From assembly GCA_050012515.1 (NCBI GenBank), contig JBEKHA010000002.1, positions 124,001-188,000 of the forward strand: 64,000 bases of DNA. The letters run 5' to 3'. The DNA comes from Fen-1362 sp050012515. GTDB lineage: Bacteria > Planctomycetota > Phycisphaerae > Sedimentisphaerales > Anaerobacaceae. Within the stretch, counting starts at the first letter, position 1; the number at the start of each line of letters is the position of its first letter. A model generated the notes under the pieces. That model did no database searches, was not told the DNA's origin, and saw nothing but the letters and a program-made list of their open reading frames with translations. Position numbers and translations under genes: made by a program. Shown one piece after another: positions 33,971 to 41,434 of the stretch.

Positions 33971-35427
33971 ATCAATGGCCTCTTTTTGTGCCAGTCGGTT
34001 TGCTTTTCATACATCTGCGCTATTCGCAGCAGCTTTTCCTCGCTGAACGCGGGCGACAGTATTTGCAGACCAATTGGCAATTGCTTGTCATCGAAACCGC
34101 AGGGGATGCTTATGCCCGGGATGCCCGCTAAATTCGCCGCGATTGTATAAATGTCCGACAGGTACATCTTTAGCGGGTCATCGACCTTTTCGCCTATTTT
34201 GAAAGCGGTGGTGGGTGCGACGGGCATCATAATGCAGTCACATTTTTCAAATGCCCGCACAAAGTCGCCGCGTATCAGGTTCCGCACCTTCAGGGCTTTC
34301 AAATAGTAAGCGTCGTAGTAGCCGCTCGACAGTGCGTATGTGCCTAACATTATCCGGCGTTTGACTTCTTTGCCGAAACCCTCGGCGCGTGATTTCGTAT
34401 AAACTTCGATGTAGTCATTCGGGTTTTGTGTCCTGTGCCCGTAATGCACGCCGTCGTATCTCGCCAGGTTACTCGACGCCTCGGCGGTCGCGACCATATA
34501 GTAGGCCGCTATCGCGTAATCCAGGTGGGGCATATCAATTTCCACTATAGTGCCCCCGAGTTTTTTATAGGTTTGTATCGCTTCGTCGATTGCCTTCCGT
34601 ACCTGCTCATCGGCGCCGGCATTGAAACTCGATGCGATACCAATTTTTAATCCTTTCACCGGCTCATCCAATTTCACGAGGTAATCAGTAACCGGTGAGG
34701 TTTTTTCATCGACGCTGGTGCTGTCAGCCGGGTCGTGGCCTGCGATAACATTCAGCATCAAGGCACAATCTTCAACCGTTTGCGTAATTGGTCCAATCTG
34801 GTCCAAGCTCGAACCATACGCGACAAGGCCGTAGCGCGATACACGTCCGTATGTTGGTTTCAATCCAACAACGCCGCACAAACTCGCGGGTTGTCTTATC
34901 GAGCCGCCTGTATCCGAACCAAGTGCGGCGTAACAAAGGCCCGCTGCTACCGCTGCCGTTGACCCGCCGCTGCTTCCACCAGGAACACGTTTCGTATCCC
35001 ACGGGTTTACGGTTTGTTTCAGCCCCGAATTTTCGGTGCTCGAACCCATCGCGAATTCGTCGAGGTTTGTCTTGGCGATTATTACCGCGTCTGCTGCCAG
35101 CAGTTTTTCAACTACTGTGGCGTTATATGGTGCGTGAAAATTGGCTAATATCTTCGATGCGCATGTCGTCGTTCCAAACGTCGTGCACATATTATCCTTT
35201 ACCGCGACCGGCACGCCGGCTAATTGCCCGACTTTTTCCCCCGCGGCGATGCGTTTGTCAATCTCGGCTGCACGGGCAATCGCCTGTTTTTCGAATGTGC
35301 TGATAAATGCGCCAATAGTCGGCTCTATCTTTACTATACGCGCAAAGACCGCCTTCGTCGCCTCGATGCTGCTGGTCTGGCGGGTTACAATCTTATCCCG
35401 TAATTGTTTCGCGCTTTGCCAATCCAT
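33967..35427 (-). CDS. gatA: Asp-tRNA(Asn)/Glu-tRNA(Gln) amidotransferase subunit A
   Basis: The 486-residue A subunit frees ammonia from glutamine. It is an amidase-signature protein: VAVKDNM contains the catalytic lysine, and the PGGSSGGSTAAVAAGLCYAALGSDTGGS region carries the cis-Ser and nucleophile Ser. The gene overlaps gatB by 4 nt. Upstream, separated by 10 nt, is an esterase gene that splits gatA from gatC. Confidence 0.96.
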   Translation of the reverse strand: MDWQSAKQLRDKIVTRQTSSIEATKAVFARIVKIEPTIGAFISTFEKQAIARAAEIDKRIAAGEKVGQLAGVPVAVKDNMCTTFGTTTCASKILANFHAPYNATVVEKLLAADAVIIAKTNLDEFAMGSSTENSGLKQTVNPWDTKRVPGGSSGGSTAAVAAGLCYAALGSDTGGSIRQPASLCGVVGLKPTYGRVSRYGLVAYGSSLDQIGPITQTVEDCALMLNVIAGHDPADSTSVDEKTSPVTDYLVKLDEPVKGLKIGIASSFNAGADEQVRKAIDEAIQTYKKLGGTIVEIDMPHLDYAIAAYYMVATAEASSNLARYDGVHYGHRTQNPNDYIEVYTKSRAEGFGKEVKRRIMLGTYALSSGYYDAYYLKALKVRNLIRGDFVRAFEKCDCIMMPVAPTTAFKIGEKVDDPLKMYLSDIYTIAANLAGIPGISIPCGFDDKQLPIGLQILSPAFSEEKLLRIAQMYEKQTDWHKKRPLI

Positions 35428-35437
35428 TGTGAATCCG

Positions 35438-36199
35438 TTACTTTGTCCTGTCGCTTATCTTGTGTGACAAGAACCACTGGTAAAGTTCCGGATTATTGTA
35501 GGTTTCCGTCCATGAGTCGTGCTCGGCCTCAGGATAAACCGTCAGTTTCGCGTCTCCGCCCACCTTCTTGATAGCATCGACCATTTCCTGCGACCGTGCC
35601 AGAGGCACGGTATTGTCCTTTGCGCCGTGAAATGCCCAGACGGGGACTTTTTTAAGCCGGTTTGCGCTATATCGCTCGCCGCCTCCGCATATAGGCGCAA
35701 TGGCCGCGAACCGATTCGGATATTTTGCCGCCAGCGTCCACGTCCCAAATCCGCCCATACTAAGACCCGTCAGGTAAACCCTGTCGGTATCGACGCGGTA
35801 TTTTGCTTCAATTTCATCAAGTAAAGTTATCAGGAGGTCGGTTTTTTCCGGCCACCACATATCGTTAGGACACTGGGGAGAGACGATAATAAAATCAAAG
35901 CTTTTGCCATGTGCAATCATCTTGGGCAGCCCTTGCTTTTTGAGAACCTCCGGGTTGTTTCCTCGTTCTCCGGCGCCGTGCAAAAACAGTATCAGAGGGC
36001 ATTTTTTGTTGCCCTTATCATAGTCAGTGGGCAAATACAGCAAATAATTGCAATCCATTACTTGCACGAATTTTTTATTGAGCGTTTGCCTGCTCTGCTC
36101 GCCGGCCTTTTCGGATTTAGCGCTCATTGTCGTTGAGCACCCTACACAAATCATTAACCCCAAACACACCAAACCTTGCACAAACCGTCCTGTACTCAT
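35438..36199 (-). CDS. Secreted lipoprotein esterase (alpha/beta hydrolase, PHB-depolymerase/prolyl-oligopeptidase type)
   Basis: A 253-residue alpha/beta hydrolase with a lipoprotein signal peptide and lipobox (MICVGC, Cys21). The nucleophile elbow is GLSMGGFGTW (serine about residue 144), the oxyanion region LFLHGAGERG, and the catalytic His probably in YPEAEHDSWTETY (about 228). Such enzymes cleave carboxylic esters, often on plant polysaccharides. Lying between gatC and gatA it is the only extracytoplasmic gene in a translation operon. The gaps (10 nt to gatA, 44 nt to gatC) suggest co-transcription. Confidence 0.82.
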   Translation of the reverse strand: MSTGRFVQGLVCLGLMICVGCSTTMSAKSEKAGEQSRQTLNKKFVQVMDCNYLLYLPTDYDKGNKKCPLILFLHGAGERGNNPEVLKKQGLPKMIAHGKSFDFIIVSPQCPNDMWWPEKTDLLITLLDEIEAKYRVDTDRVYLTGLSMGGFGTWTLAAKYPNRFAAIAPICGGGERYSANRLKKVPVWAFHGAKDNTVPLARSQEMVDAIKKVGGDAKLTVYPEAEHDSWTETYNNPELYQWFLSHKISDRTK

Positions 36200-36217
36200 A
36201 AGCTCTCCTGTAAATTA

Positions 36218-36238
36218 AATCATCAATCATAAATAGTA
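36218..36238. repeat. Heptamer-periodic AT-rich repeat
   Basis: AATCATC-AATCATA-AATAGTA, three 7-nt units in the gap between the esterase and gatC genes. It is related to the ATCAATC units near 20.0 kb. Confidence 0.4.
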
Positions 36239-36243
36239 AGTAA

Positions 36244-36543
36244 TTACGGTTCTTCGAGAATTTTTGGTACTTTGAAGAATGCGCCATCCTGCTGGGGCGC
36301 GTTTGCAAGTGTTTTTTCTGTTCCTAAGGATTCCTTTATGATGTCATCGCGGAAGACGTTATTTACCGGCAGGCAGTGCGCCATTGGCTCGACACCTTCA
36401 GTGTTCAGCTTATTCATTCTCTCGACATAATCGATAATGGCGTTCAGTTGTCCGGCGAATTCCTCTATTTCCGCTTCGCTCAAATCCAGCCGGGCCAGTT
36501 TGGCTACCTTTTTCACCTGCGATTTATCTATTTTTTTGTCCAT
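36244..36543 (-). CDS. gatC: Asp-tRNA(Asn)/Glu-tRNA(Gln) amidotransferase subunit C
   Basis: The small C subunit stabilises the GatA-GatB complex. I start at the ATG at 36543 (MDKKIDKSQVKKVAKLARLDLSEAE); an upstream in-frame ATG at 36576 falls inside the rpmB terminator hairpin. The 99-residue length is standard, with LARLDLSEAEIEEFAGQLNAIIDYVERMN as the typical N-terminal half and ending FKVPKILE. GGGCGG lies just before the start. Confidence 0.93.
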   Translation of the reverse strand: MDKKIDKSQVKKVAKLARLDLSEAEIEEFAGQLNAIIDYVERMNKLNTEGVEPMAHCLPVNNVFRDDIIKESLGTEKTLANAPQQDGAFFKVPKILEEP

Positions 36544-36559
36544 ACCGCCCAAACTAAAA

Positions 36560-36590
36560 TAAAAAGAGCGAGGCACAGCCCGCCTCGCTC
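36560..36590 (-). terminator. Intrinsic terminator between rpmB and gatC
   Basis: On the minus strand GAGCGAGGC (36590-36582) pairs with GCCTCGCTC (36574-36566), followed by five T residues (36565-36561). It comes just after rpmB and overlaps the upstream region of gatC, so gatCAB transcription by read-through would be limited and partly independent. Confidence 0.85.
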
Positions 36591-36619
36591 AGAAAGCTTC
36601 TTCGACCAAACCACTTCCG

Positions 36620-36886
36620 TTAACTGGCCTTCTTCTCGGCGGGTTTGTAGTTGCGTTTAAGCCGTTTTTGAACAAGCCCCATTTTCATCGCCTTGGTCGA
36701 TACCCTTATGCGGGTTACCTTGCCATCGACAATCGCGTGAACCTTCTGGATATTCGGCTTGAACTTTCTTCTGGTGATGCCGGTAATCTTGCGACCAACG
36801 CCGCCTAAGTACTTGGCCTTGCCACGACGGGCAATCTGGTTGCCGAATGATACTCTTTTGCCCGTATAAAGACATTCTCTTGACAT
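36620..36886 (-). CDS. rpmB: 50S ribosomal protein L28
   Basis: An 88-residue basic ribosomal protein, MSRECLYTGKRVSFGNQIARRGKAKY, with the family region ITRRKFKPNIQKV and STKAMK near the end. The first cysteine (ECLYTGK) remains but the second pair of the zinc-binding type is absent. A strong AAAGGAG Shine-Dalgarno and a good promoter lie upstream. A terminator follows, so it is probably mostly monocistronic. Confidence 0.95.
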   Translation of the reverse strand: MSRECLYTGKRVSFGNQIARRGKAKYLGGVGRKITGITRRKFKPNIQKVHAIVDGKVTRIRVSTKAMKMGLVQKRLKRNYKPAEKKAS

Positions 36887-36956
36887 CTAACATACTCCTT
36901 TGCGAAAAAACGCTGCTATTCACACCTGTACGCTTGTACTGCCTTTGAAACGAGGG

Positions 36957-36985
36957 ATTATAGCAACTGCCAATGTGTTTGGCAA
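36957..36985 (-). promoter_or_regulatory. Predicted sigma70-type promoter of rpmB
   Basis: Minus strand TTGCCA (36985-36980), 17-nt spacer, TATAAT (36962-36957), about 70 nt before the rpmB ATG. Close to consensus and well placed. Confidence 0.7.
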
Positions 36986-37051
36986 TAATGATTTTCCTCA
37001 GTTTTATGTTTTCTGTCATCCATCTTCTGCCCTTGTTAAACACCGTTTCTG

Positions 37052-37080
37052 TTGCAATATGCTGCGGCTGCGTGTAGAAT
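37052..37080 (+). promoter_or_regulatory. Predicted promoter of the truncated tRNA / GIY-YIG unit
   Basis: TTGCAA (37052-37057), 17-nt spacer, TAGAAT (37075-37080), 30 nt before the first tRNA-like sequence. It resembles the promoter before the intact tRNA-Pro gene (TTGCGA-N17-TATATT), as expected if the truncated copy was once a working tRNA gene. Confidence 0.6.
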
Positions 37081-37110
37081 ACGCCTTTACGGTTCGGTTT
37101 GACCGTTATG

Positions 37111-37160
37111 CGGGGTGTAGCTCAGCTTGGCTAGAGCGTCCCTTAGGGAAGGCCGCTGCT
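37111..37160 (+). pseudogene. Truncated proline-type tRNA gene
   Basis: The first 28 nt (acceptor 5' strand, D arm) are identical to the intact tRNA-Pro at 37488. Next come TCCCT and AGGGA, a perfect 5-bp anticodon stem, but with only one nucleotide between them, so the 7-nt anticodon loop is gone. The variable region AGGCC and four bases of the T stem follow; the 3' part is replaced by the GIY-YIG reading frame. The different anticodon stem suggests it came from another isoacceptor rather than from duplicating the neighbour. Confidence 0.75.
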
Positions 37161-37165
37161 ATTTA

Positions 37166-37441
37166 ATGGATGGTTCTAAGAAAACAATTGTATATTACGT
37201 CTATATCCTCCAAAGCCGGAAAAACGGCAAACTTTATATCGGGCAAACTAATAATATAGATCGTAGAGTCGAAGACCATAATACCGGACTTGGCGGGAAA
37301 TACACTCGGCAGAATAGCCCCTGGATTTTGGTTCATAGCGAGCAACATCCAAACCGAGTTTCTGCTGTAAGACGGGAACGATATCTTAAGAGCACTCGGG
37401 GCTCTCAGGAAAAGAAACAATTAGCCGGAATTGTCGGCTAA
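37166..37441 (+). CDS. GIY-YIG domain nuclease, small (UPF0213/YhbQ-like)
   Basis: A 91-residue GIY-YIG domain: YVYIL (11-15) for the GIY motif, YIGQT (24-28), the catalytic arginine in DRRVEDHN (32-39), and glutamate E71 in RRERYLK. The ATG at 37166 lies 6 nt after the tRNA fragment; there is no good Shine-Dalgarno, only AGGGAAGG about 13 nt away in the tRNA remnant. Transcription would come from the old tRNA promoter. Stand-alone GIY-YIG proteins of this size are common and often mobile; the role here is unknown. An intact tRNA-Pro follows 46 nt downstream. Confidence 0.85.
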   Translation: MDGSKKTIVYYVYILQSRKNGKLYIGQTNNIDRRVEDHNTGLGGKYTRQNSPWILVHSEQHPNRVSAVRRERYLKSTRGSQEKKQLAGIVG

Positions 37442-37443
37442 AC

Positions 37444-37472
37444 TTGCGAATAACGTTCTCTTGTGTTATATT
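37444..37472 (+). promoter_or_regulatory. Predicted promoter of tRNA-Pro
   Basis: TTGCGA (37444-37449), 17-nt spacer, TATATT (37067+400, i.e. 37467-37472). It starts 3 nt after the GIY-YIG stop and ends 15 nt before the mature tRNA 5' end. Confidence 0.6.
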
Positions 37473-37487
37473 ATCCCTGAATTTAGA

Positions 37488-37562
37488 CGGGGTGTAGCTC
37501 AGCTTGGCTAGAGCGCTTGGTTTGGGACCAAGAGGCCGCTGGTTCGAATCCAGTCACCCCGA
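37488..37562 (+). tRNA. tRNA-Pro (anticodon UGG)
   Basis: A complete cloverleaf: acceptor CGGGGTG/CACCCCG, D arm GCTC/GAGC, anticodon stem CTTGG/CCAAG with loop TTTGGGA, T arm GCTGG-TTCGAAT-CCAGT, discriminator A; CCA not encoded. Its first 28 nt are repeated exactly at 37111-37138. Confidence 0.95.
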
Positions 37563-37617
37563 GTTGGTCGCTGCGCGGGAGAAACAGAACAGATGAACAT
37601 TGGAACAGGGGGTAAGT

Positions 37618-38013
37618 ATGGCAGCCGCGAAAGAGCAGGTCTTCGAGCAGGTGCGGGATGTGCTGGTTGACGCCCTGGGAGTCGATGAAGAAGAGATAAA
37701 GGGGTCAGCGACGCTGATGGGTGACCTCGGTGCGGAAAGTATCGACTTTTTAGACATTGTTTTTCGGCTGGAAAAAGCATTCAGCATAAAAGTCCCCCGC
37801 GAAGAGCTTTTTCCCGTTGAAACACTTATGAACAATCCCGAACTGGTCAGCCACGGCAAATTAACTGCCAAAGGACTCGCGGAATTGAAAAGCAGGATGC
37901 CTCACACTGATTTATCGGCGTTCCAAAACAATCCGGACATCAATAAGCTCGGTGATTTGTTCACTGTCAATTCAATAGTCAACTACGTTACAAACAAACT
38001 TAACGGCCATTGA
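37618..38013 (+). CDS. Acyl carrier protein-like, extended C-terminus
   Basis: I start at the ATG at 37618 (MAAAKEQVFEQVRDVLVDALG) preceded by GGGGGT. The first 85 residues are an ACP fold with LMGDLGAESIDFLDIVFRLE, where S41 should carry phosphopantetheine. At 131 residues it is about 50 longer than a usual ACP; the insertion (about 60-105) comes before a final helix (VNSIVNYVTNKL) that resembles the normal last ACP helix. No fatty-acid synthesis gene lies nearby, so it may serve a special acylation step. It is next to tRNA-Pro and convergent with the lipoprotein gene. Confidence 0.82.
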   Translation: MAAAKEQVFEQVRDVLVDALGVDEEEIKGSATLMGDLGAESIDFLDIVFRLEKAFSIKVPREELFPVETLMNNPELVSHGKLTAKGLAELKSRMPHTDLSAFQNNPDINKLGDLFTVNSIVNYVTNKLNGH

Positions 38014-38021
38014 ATGACCGC

Positions 38022-38486
38022 TTATTTGCCGGCTGGCGGTTCTTCGACTGGCGTTTGCAGATGTTCCGTAATTTTATTCGGTTCCATTCTTGCCTGGAGT
38101 TCGAGGATTACCATTCTGAGGGTTTCAAGTTGTTTTTCCATCTCATTGTTTTTTTTTAACTGATCCGCCAGCAGCTTCCGGAGTTTGTCGTTTTCCTGCT
38201 GAATGTTATCTTCATCAGTTACCGCTGAGTTGCTGTCTTTAATCATCTGGTCTAACTGTATTTGCATATTGTCTCTTGCCTGGTTTGCGGTAACAAGTTT
38301 TTCGTTAAGGTAACTGATTTCGCTTTTCAACTGCATTGTTTCCGCCTTGAGCTTGACGGCTTCGGCTTTTGCACGGGCAATTTCTTCAACAAGGGCTTTT
38401 TGCTTCTTGTCATCTTTGCAGCCGGAAAGCGATATTGCGAGAGCCAGTATTATGAGTAACCTGATGACTAATCTGTTTTTTCCCAT
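38022..38486 (-). CDS. Coiled-coil lipoprotein of unknown function
   Basis: A 154-residue protein with a signal peptide and lipobox LSGC (Cys23), then a nearly continuous coiled coil (about 30-135: VEEIARAKAEAVKLKAE, LNEKLVTANQ, LRKLLADQLKK). No family recognised. It lies 86 nt downstream of nothing obvious on its strand, being followed by the convergent ACP gene; the prepilin-like gene lies upstream, 85 nt away. It may be part of the cell envelope, with no more specific clue. Confidence 0.65.
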   Translation of the reverse strand: MGKNRLVIRLLIILALAISLSGCKDDKKQKALVEEIARAKAEAVKLKAETMQLKSEISYLNEKLVTANQARDNMQIQLDQMIKDSNSAVTDEDNIQQENDKLRKLLADQLKKNNEMEKQLETLRMVILELQARMEPNKITEHLQTPVEEPPAGK

Positions 38487-38571
38487 TTTTCACCTCGTGC
38501 CGGCAAGTGAAACGAAGATTCCTTTTGCTATTATATCGGCAATTTAAGATGAAGTGCCACAGCCGCGATGA

Positions 38572-39285
38572 TTATTGCGGCCAGTCGATGCCTTCGATAC
38601 CGTCGATTGTAAGATTCGGATTGGGATTTCTGTCGTTGGCGTTGCGGATTTTACCGGCTTGCAGCAGTTGCACCTGCCCATTGACAAACAAAAAATTTCG
38701 ACAGCCCATCTCGTTCCACCACCCTTTGTCTTGGCCCGGATTGAGTCGTAGATGGTTGCTGTTCCAGTCGCCGACGATGATTTTCCCTTCCGGTTTTGCA
38801 ACCCTGTCGGCCTCCTGCGAAATTGAAGGTTTCGGATTCTGATAGTTGTCCGTGGGGCTGTTCATATCGTTAATCTGCTGCGGGCTGTGATAAAAAGCCA
38901 TTGAGTATGCGTAGCTTGTGGCCTCGTATGTGCTGGCAAGTGTCTGGTCGCCGGGACACCTGAGGACGGACGGATTATTGATATCGATTTTTTCGCCGAA
39001 GTATGGCGTGATGAAACTCCGCCAGCCGCGCCCCATCCAAAGCCAGATGTTAGGGGTATTCGGGTCCATCGGGTCCTGGGCACAGGGATATGTGTCCTTG
39101 TTTTCGCTGAGGTACAGGTGCATCGCCATATCGATTTGATGCAGGTTGGAGCCGCAACTTACCTGCCTTGCCATAGCCCTGGCTTTTCCCAGCCCGGGCA
39201 AAAGTATAGCCGTTAGTGCGGCGATTATAGCAATGACGATGAGCAGTTCGACAATGGTGAATCCGTTCTGAATCCTTCTTCGCAT
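38572..39285 (-). CDS. Prepilin-like secreted protein (type II/IV pseudopilin N-terminus, planctomycete type)
   Basis: I use the ATG at 39285, which gives MRRRIQNG followed by the cleavage/methylation signal FTIVELLIVIAIIAALTAILLP; the longer frame overlaps glmS. After processing at G8/F9 the 237-residue product has the pseudopilin helix and a large extracellular domain with SCGSNLHQIDMAMHLYLSENKDTYP, very typical of the many such proteins in planctomycetes (DUF1559-like or relatives). These are probably surface or secretion-related, with unknown ligands. The gene starts 1 nt after the glmS stop region and is likely co-transcribed with glmS. Confidence 0.85.
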   Translation of the reverse strand: MRRRIQNGFTIVELLIVIAIIAALTAILLPGLGKARAMARQVSCGSNLHQIDMAMHLYLSENKDTYPCAQDPMDPNTPNIWLWMGRGWRSFITPYFGEKIDINNPSVLRCPGDQTLASTYEATSYAYSMAFYHSPQQINDMNSPTDNYQNPKPSISQEADRVAKPEGKIIVGDWNSNHLRLNPGQDKGWWNEMGCRNFLFVNGQVQLLQAGKIRNANDRNPNPNLTIDGIEGIDWPQ

Positions 39286-39286
39286 G

Positions 39287-41224
39287 TTACTCGACCGTAA
39301 CACTCTTTGCCAGGTTGCGGGGCTTATCGACGTCGTGGCCTCGCAAGACGGCCGCGTGATACGCCAGCAACTGAAGCGGTATGACGGTGAGTATCGGCTG
39401 AAGCAGTTCCGGCGCATCCGGCACGGTTATCAGGTAATCGGCATACTGTTTGATGTGGTCGTTGCCTTCGGTGGCGACGATAATGGTTTTGCCTTTTCTT
39501 GCCCGGACCTCAGAGATGTTGCCTATGATTTTTTCGTATTGAGGGCCGTTGGTGGCGATGAATACGGCGGGCATACCATCGACAATCAGGGCGATGGGGC
39601 CGTGTTTCATTTCCGCAGCGGGCAATCCCTCGGCGTGAATATAGCTTATTTCCTTGAGCTTCAATGCGCCTTCCAGCGCGACGGGATAATTGACGCCCCG
39701 GCCCAGGAACAGCCAGTTGTTCTGGTTGATATTCGCCTGGGCAATTTTACGGATGTCTTCCGATTGTTCAAGGATGTGCGAGATTTTATCCGGTATTTTA
39801 GTCAGCTCTTTGATGTATCTTGTCGCTTCATCGCTGCTTATGTGTCTTCTTCTGCTAAGCTCAATAGCAAGCATTGTCAGCACTGCGACCTGTGCAGTGA
39901 ATGCCTTGGTGCTTGCCACGCCGATTTCGGGGCCTACGTGCAGATATACCCCTGCGTCGGTGGCGCGGGCGATTGATGAGCCGACAACGTTGACTATGCC
40001 CAGCACCGTTGCACCTCGCTCTTTTGCCTGTTCTACCGCGGCAAGCGTATCTGCCGTCTCGCCCGACTGACTTATCGCGATAACGGTTGTGCCGTCTTCT
40101 ACGATTGGATTGCGATAGCGAAACTCGCTGGCGTATTCGGTTTCGGTGGTGATTCTCGCCAGCTGCTCGAAGAGGAATTCGCCGACCAGCCCAGCGTGGA
40201 ACGCCGTACCGCAGGCGGTGATAATAATCCGTTTTATGTGCGTCATCGCCCGCAGTTGTTCGCGGATGCCGCCAAGATGTATTTTATCGTTTTGCGGGTC
40301 AATCCTGCCGCCCATACAGGTGGCCAGCGCCGTGGGCTGCTCGAAGATTTCCTTGAGCATGTGATGTTTGAATTTGCCAAGCTCGATTTGCTCAAGCGAG
40401 AATTCGATGTTTTCAAGCGATTTGGTTACCGCGATGTTATCAATGGTCTTTGTGTGGAATCCGTCCGCTGTAACGATTACCATTTCGTTGTCCGAAAGGT
40501 AAATTGCCCTTGCCGTGTGCTCAATAATTGCCGCCGCGTCCGATGCGAGAATATACTCGCCCTCACTTACCCCCAGAATCAGCGGGCTTCCCTTTTTGGC
40601 TCCGATAAACATATCCGGGCAGTCCGCGCACAGTATTCCAAGGCCGTAAGTGCCGTGTACTTGCTGCAATGCCCGCTGGACCGCCCACTCAAACTTGTTC
40701 TGGCCTTCGGGTTTCTTCAGGGTAAGAGAAGGCATAAAACTGCTGACGGTATCCTGTATTGCGCCAAAAAGTTTCGGCAGAGGCGATTGTTTGTCGCCTG
40801 TGTCGCACTTTTCGTAAAAATAGCCGATAAGGTTCGCTACCACCTCGGTATCGGTGTCGCTGACGAAGGTAACCCCTTCACTTTGGAGCCAGGTTTTCAG
40901 CGTTGAGTAGTTTTCGATAATGCCGTTGTGAACTACGGCTATTTTGCCGGTGTAATCTTTGTGTGGATGGGCATTTATCTGGTTTGGGGCGCCGTGAGTT
41001 GCCCAGCGGGTATGCCCAAGGCCAAGAGTTTCTCCCTCTTTGGGCTTGTCGAGAATCGCCTCAAGAGCGGCTATCCTGCCGCTTGTCTTTTGTATCTTAA
41101 TAACGCCGTTGCTCAACAGGGCCACGCCTGCCGAGTCGTAACCACGGTATTCGAGGCGTTTCAGTCCCTCGATAATGATTGGCTGAGCTGTTCTTTGACC
41201 CAGATATGCAACTATGCCGCACAT
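39287..41224 (-). CDS. glmS: Glutamine--fructose-6-phosphate aminotransferase (isomerising)
   Basis: GlmS makes glucosamine 6-phosphate for peptidoglycan and lipid A. The N-terminal glutaminase starts with Cys2 (MCGIVAYLG) and has HTRWATHG and GRIAALE motifs; the C-terminal part has two SIS isomerase domains (AISQSGETADTLAA; SYIHAEGLPAAEMKHGPIAL) and ends NLAKSVTVE. At 645 residues it is about 35 longer than E. coli GlmS, mostly from an insertion near 145-185 (KCDTGDKQSPLPKLFGA, FMPSLTLKKPEGQ). It is divergent from hisH. Confidence 0.96.
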   Translation of the reverse strand: MCGIVAYLGQRTAQPIIIEGLKRLEYRGYDSAGVALLSNGVIKIQKTSGRIAALEAILDKPKEGETLGLGHTRWATHGAPNQINAHPHKDYTGKIAVVHNGIIENYSTLKTWLQSEGVTFVSDTDTEVVANLIGYFYEKCDTGDKQSPLPKLFGAIQDTVSSFMPSLTLKKPEGQNKFEWAVQRALQQVHGTYGLGILCADCPDMFIGAKKGSPLILGVSEGEYILASDAAAIIEHTARAIYLSDNEMVIVTADGFHTKTIDNIAVTKSLENIEFSLEQIELGKFKHHMLKEIFEQPTALATCMGGRIDPQNDKIHLGGIREQLRAMTHIKRIIITACGTAFHAGLVGEFLFEQLARITTETEYASEFRYRNPIVEDGTTVIAISQSGETADTLAAVEQAKERGATVLGIVNVVGSSIARATDAGVYLHVGPEIGVASTKAFTAQVAVLTMLAIELSRRRHISSDEATRYIKELTKIPDKISHILEQSEDIRKIAQANINQNNWLFLGRGVNYPVALEGALKLKEISYIHAEGLPAAEMKHGPIALIVDGMPAVFIATNGPQYEKIIGNISEVRARKGKTIIVATEGNDHIKQYADYLITVPDAPELLQPILTVIPLQLLAYHAAVLRGHDVDKPRNLAKSVTVE

Positions 41225-41302
41225 TTCTTTTCCCTCGATTGTAATTCAACTGTCTTTCCGGACAACGGGTTACCTTCTGAACTCAAACCGCAGGCGAAGC
41301 AC

Positions 41303-41330
41303 ATTATAGCGGTATCAGTTTTACTGATAC
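41303..41330 (-). promoter_or_regulatory. glmS -10 box with adjacent palindromic operator candidate
   Basis: On the minus strand TATAAT (41308-41303) is preceded 3 nt upstream by a perfect palindrome, GTATCAGT-TTT-ACTGATAC on the plus strand (41312-41330). It covers the usual spacer and -35 region of glmS in the divergent glmS-hisH gap, a typical place for a repressor or activator site. The regulator is unknown. Confidence 0.5.
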
Positions 41331-41355
41331 TATATTGTAAGGCGATTGTATTCGA

Positions 41356-41384
41356 CTGGCAATTTAAATTTGCTAAACTATAAT
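41356..41384 (+). promoter_or_regulatory. Predicted promoter of hisH-hisF
   Basis: CTGGCA (41356-41361), 17-nt spacer and a consensus TATAAT (41379-41384), about 50 nt upstream of the hisH ATG. Confidence 0.6.
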
Positions 41385-41434
41385 ACTCGATTCATCGGCT
41401 GAAGTTCGATTGAATATGGAGTCTGATTTGGAAT

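Noticed and set aside
37508..37780. Minus-strand frame ending WIRTSGLLVPNQAL
   Set aside because: Shadow of tRNA-Pro and the ACP gene.
39284..39976. Plus-strand frame of 230 codons
   Set aside because: Shadow of glmS, which has full family motifs on the other strand.
41225..41434. glmS ribozyme
   Set aside because: The glmS leader would be only about 75 nt and shows none of the ribozyme core; a promoter and palindrome fill the space.
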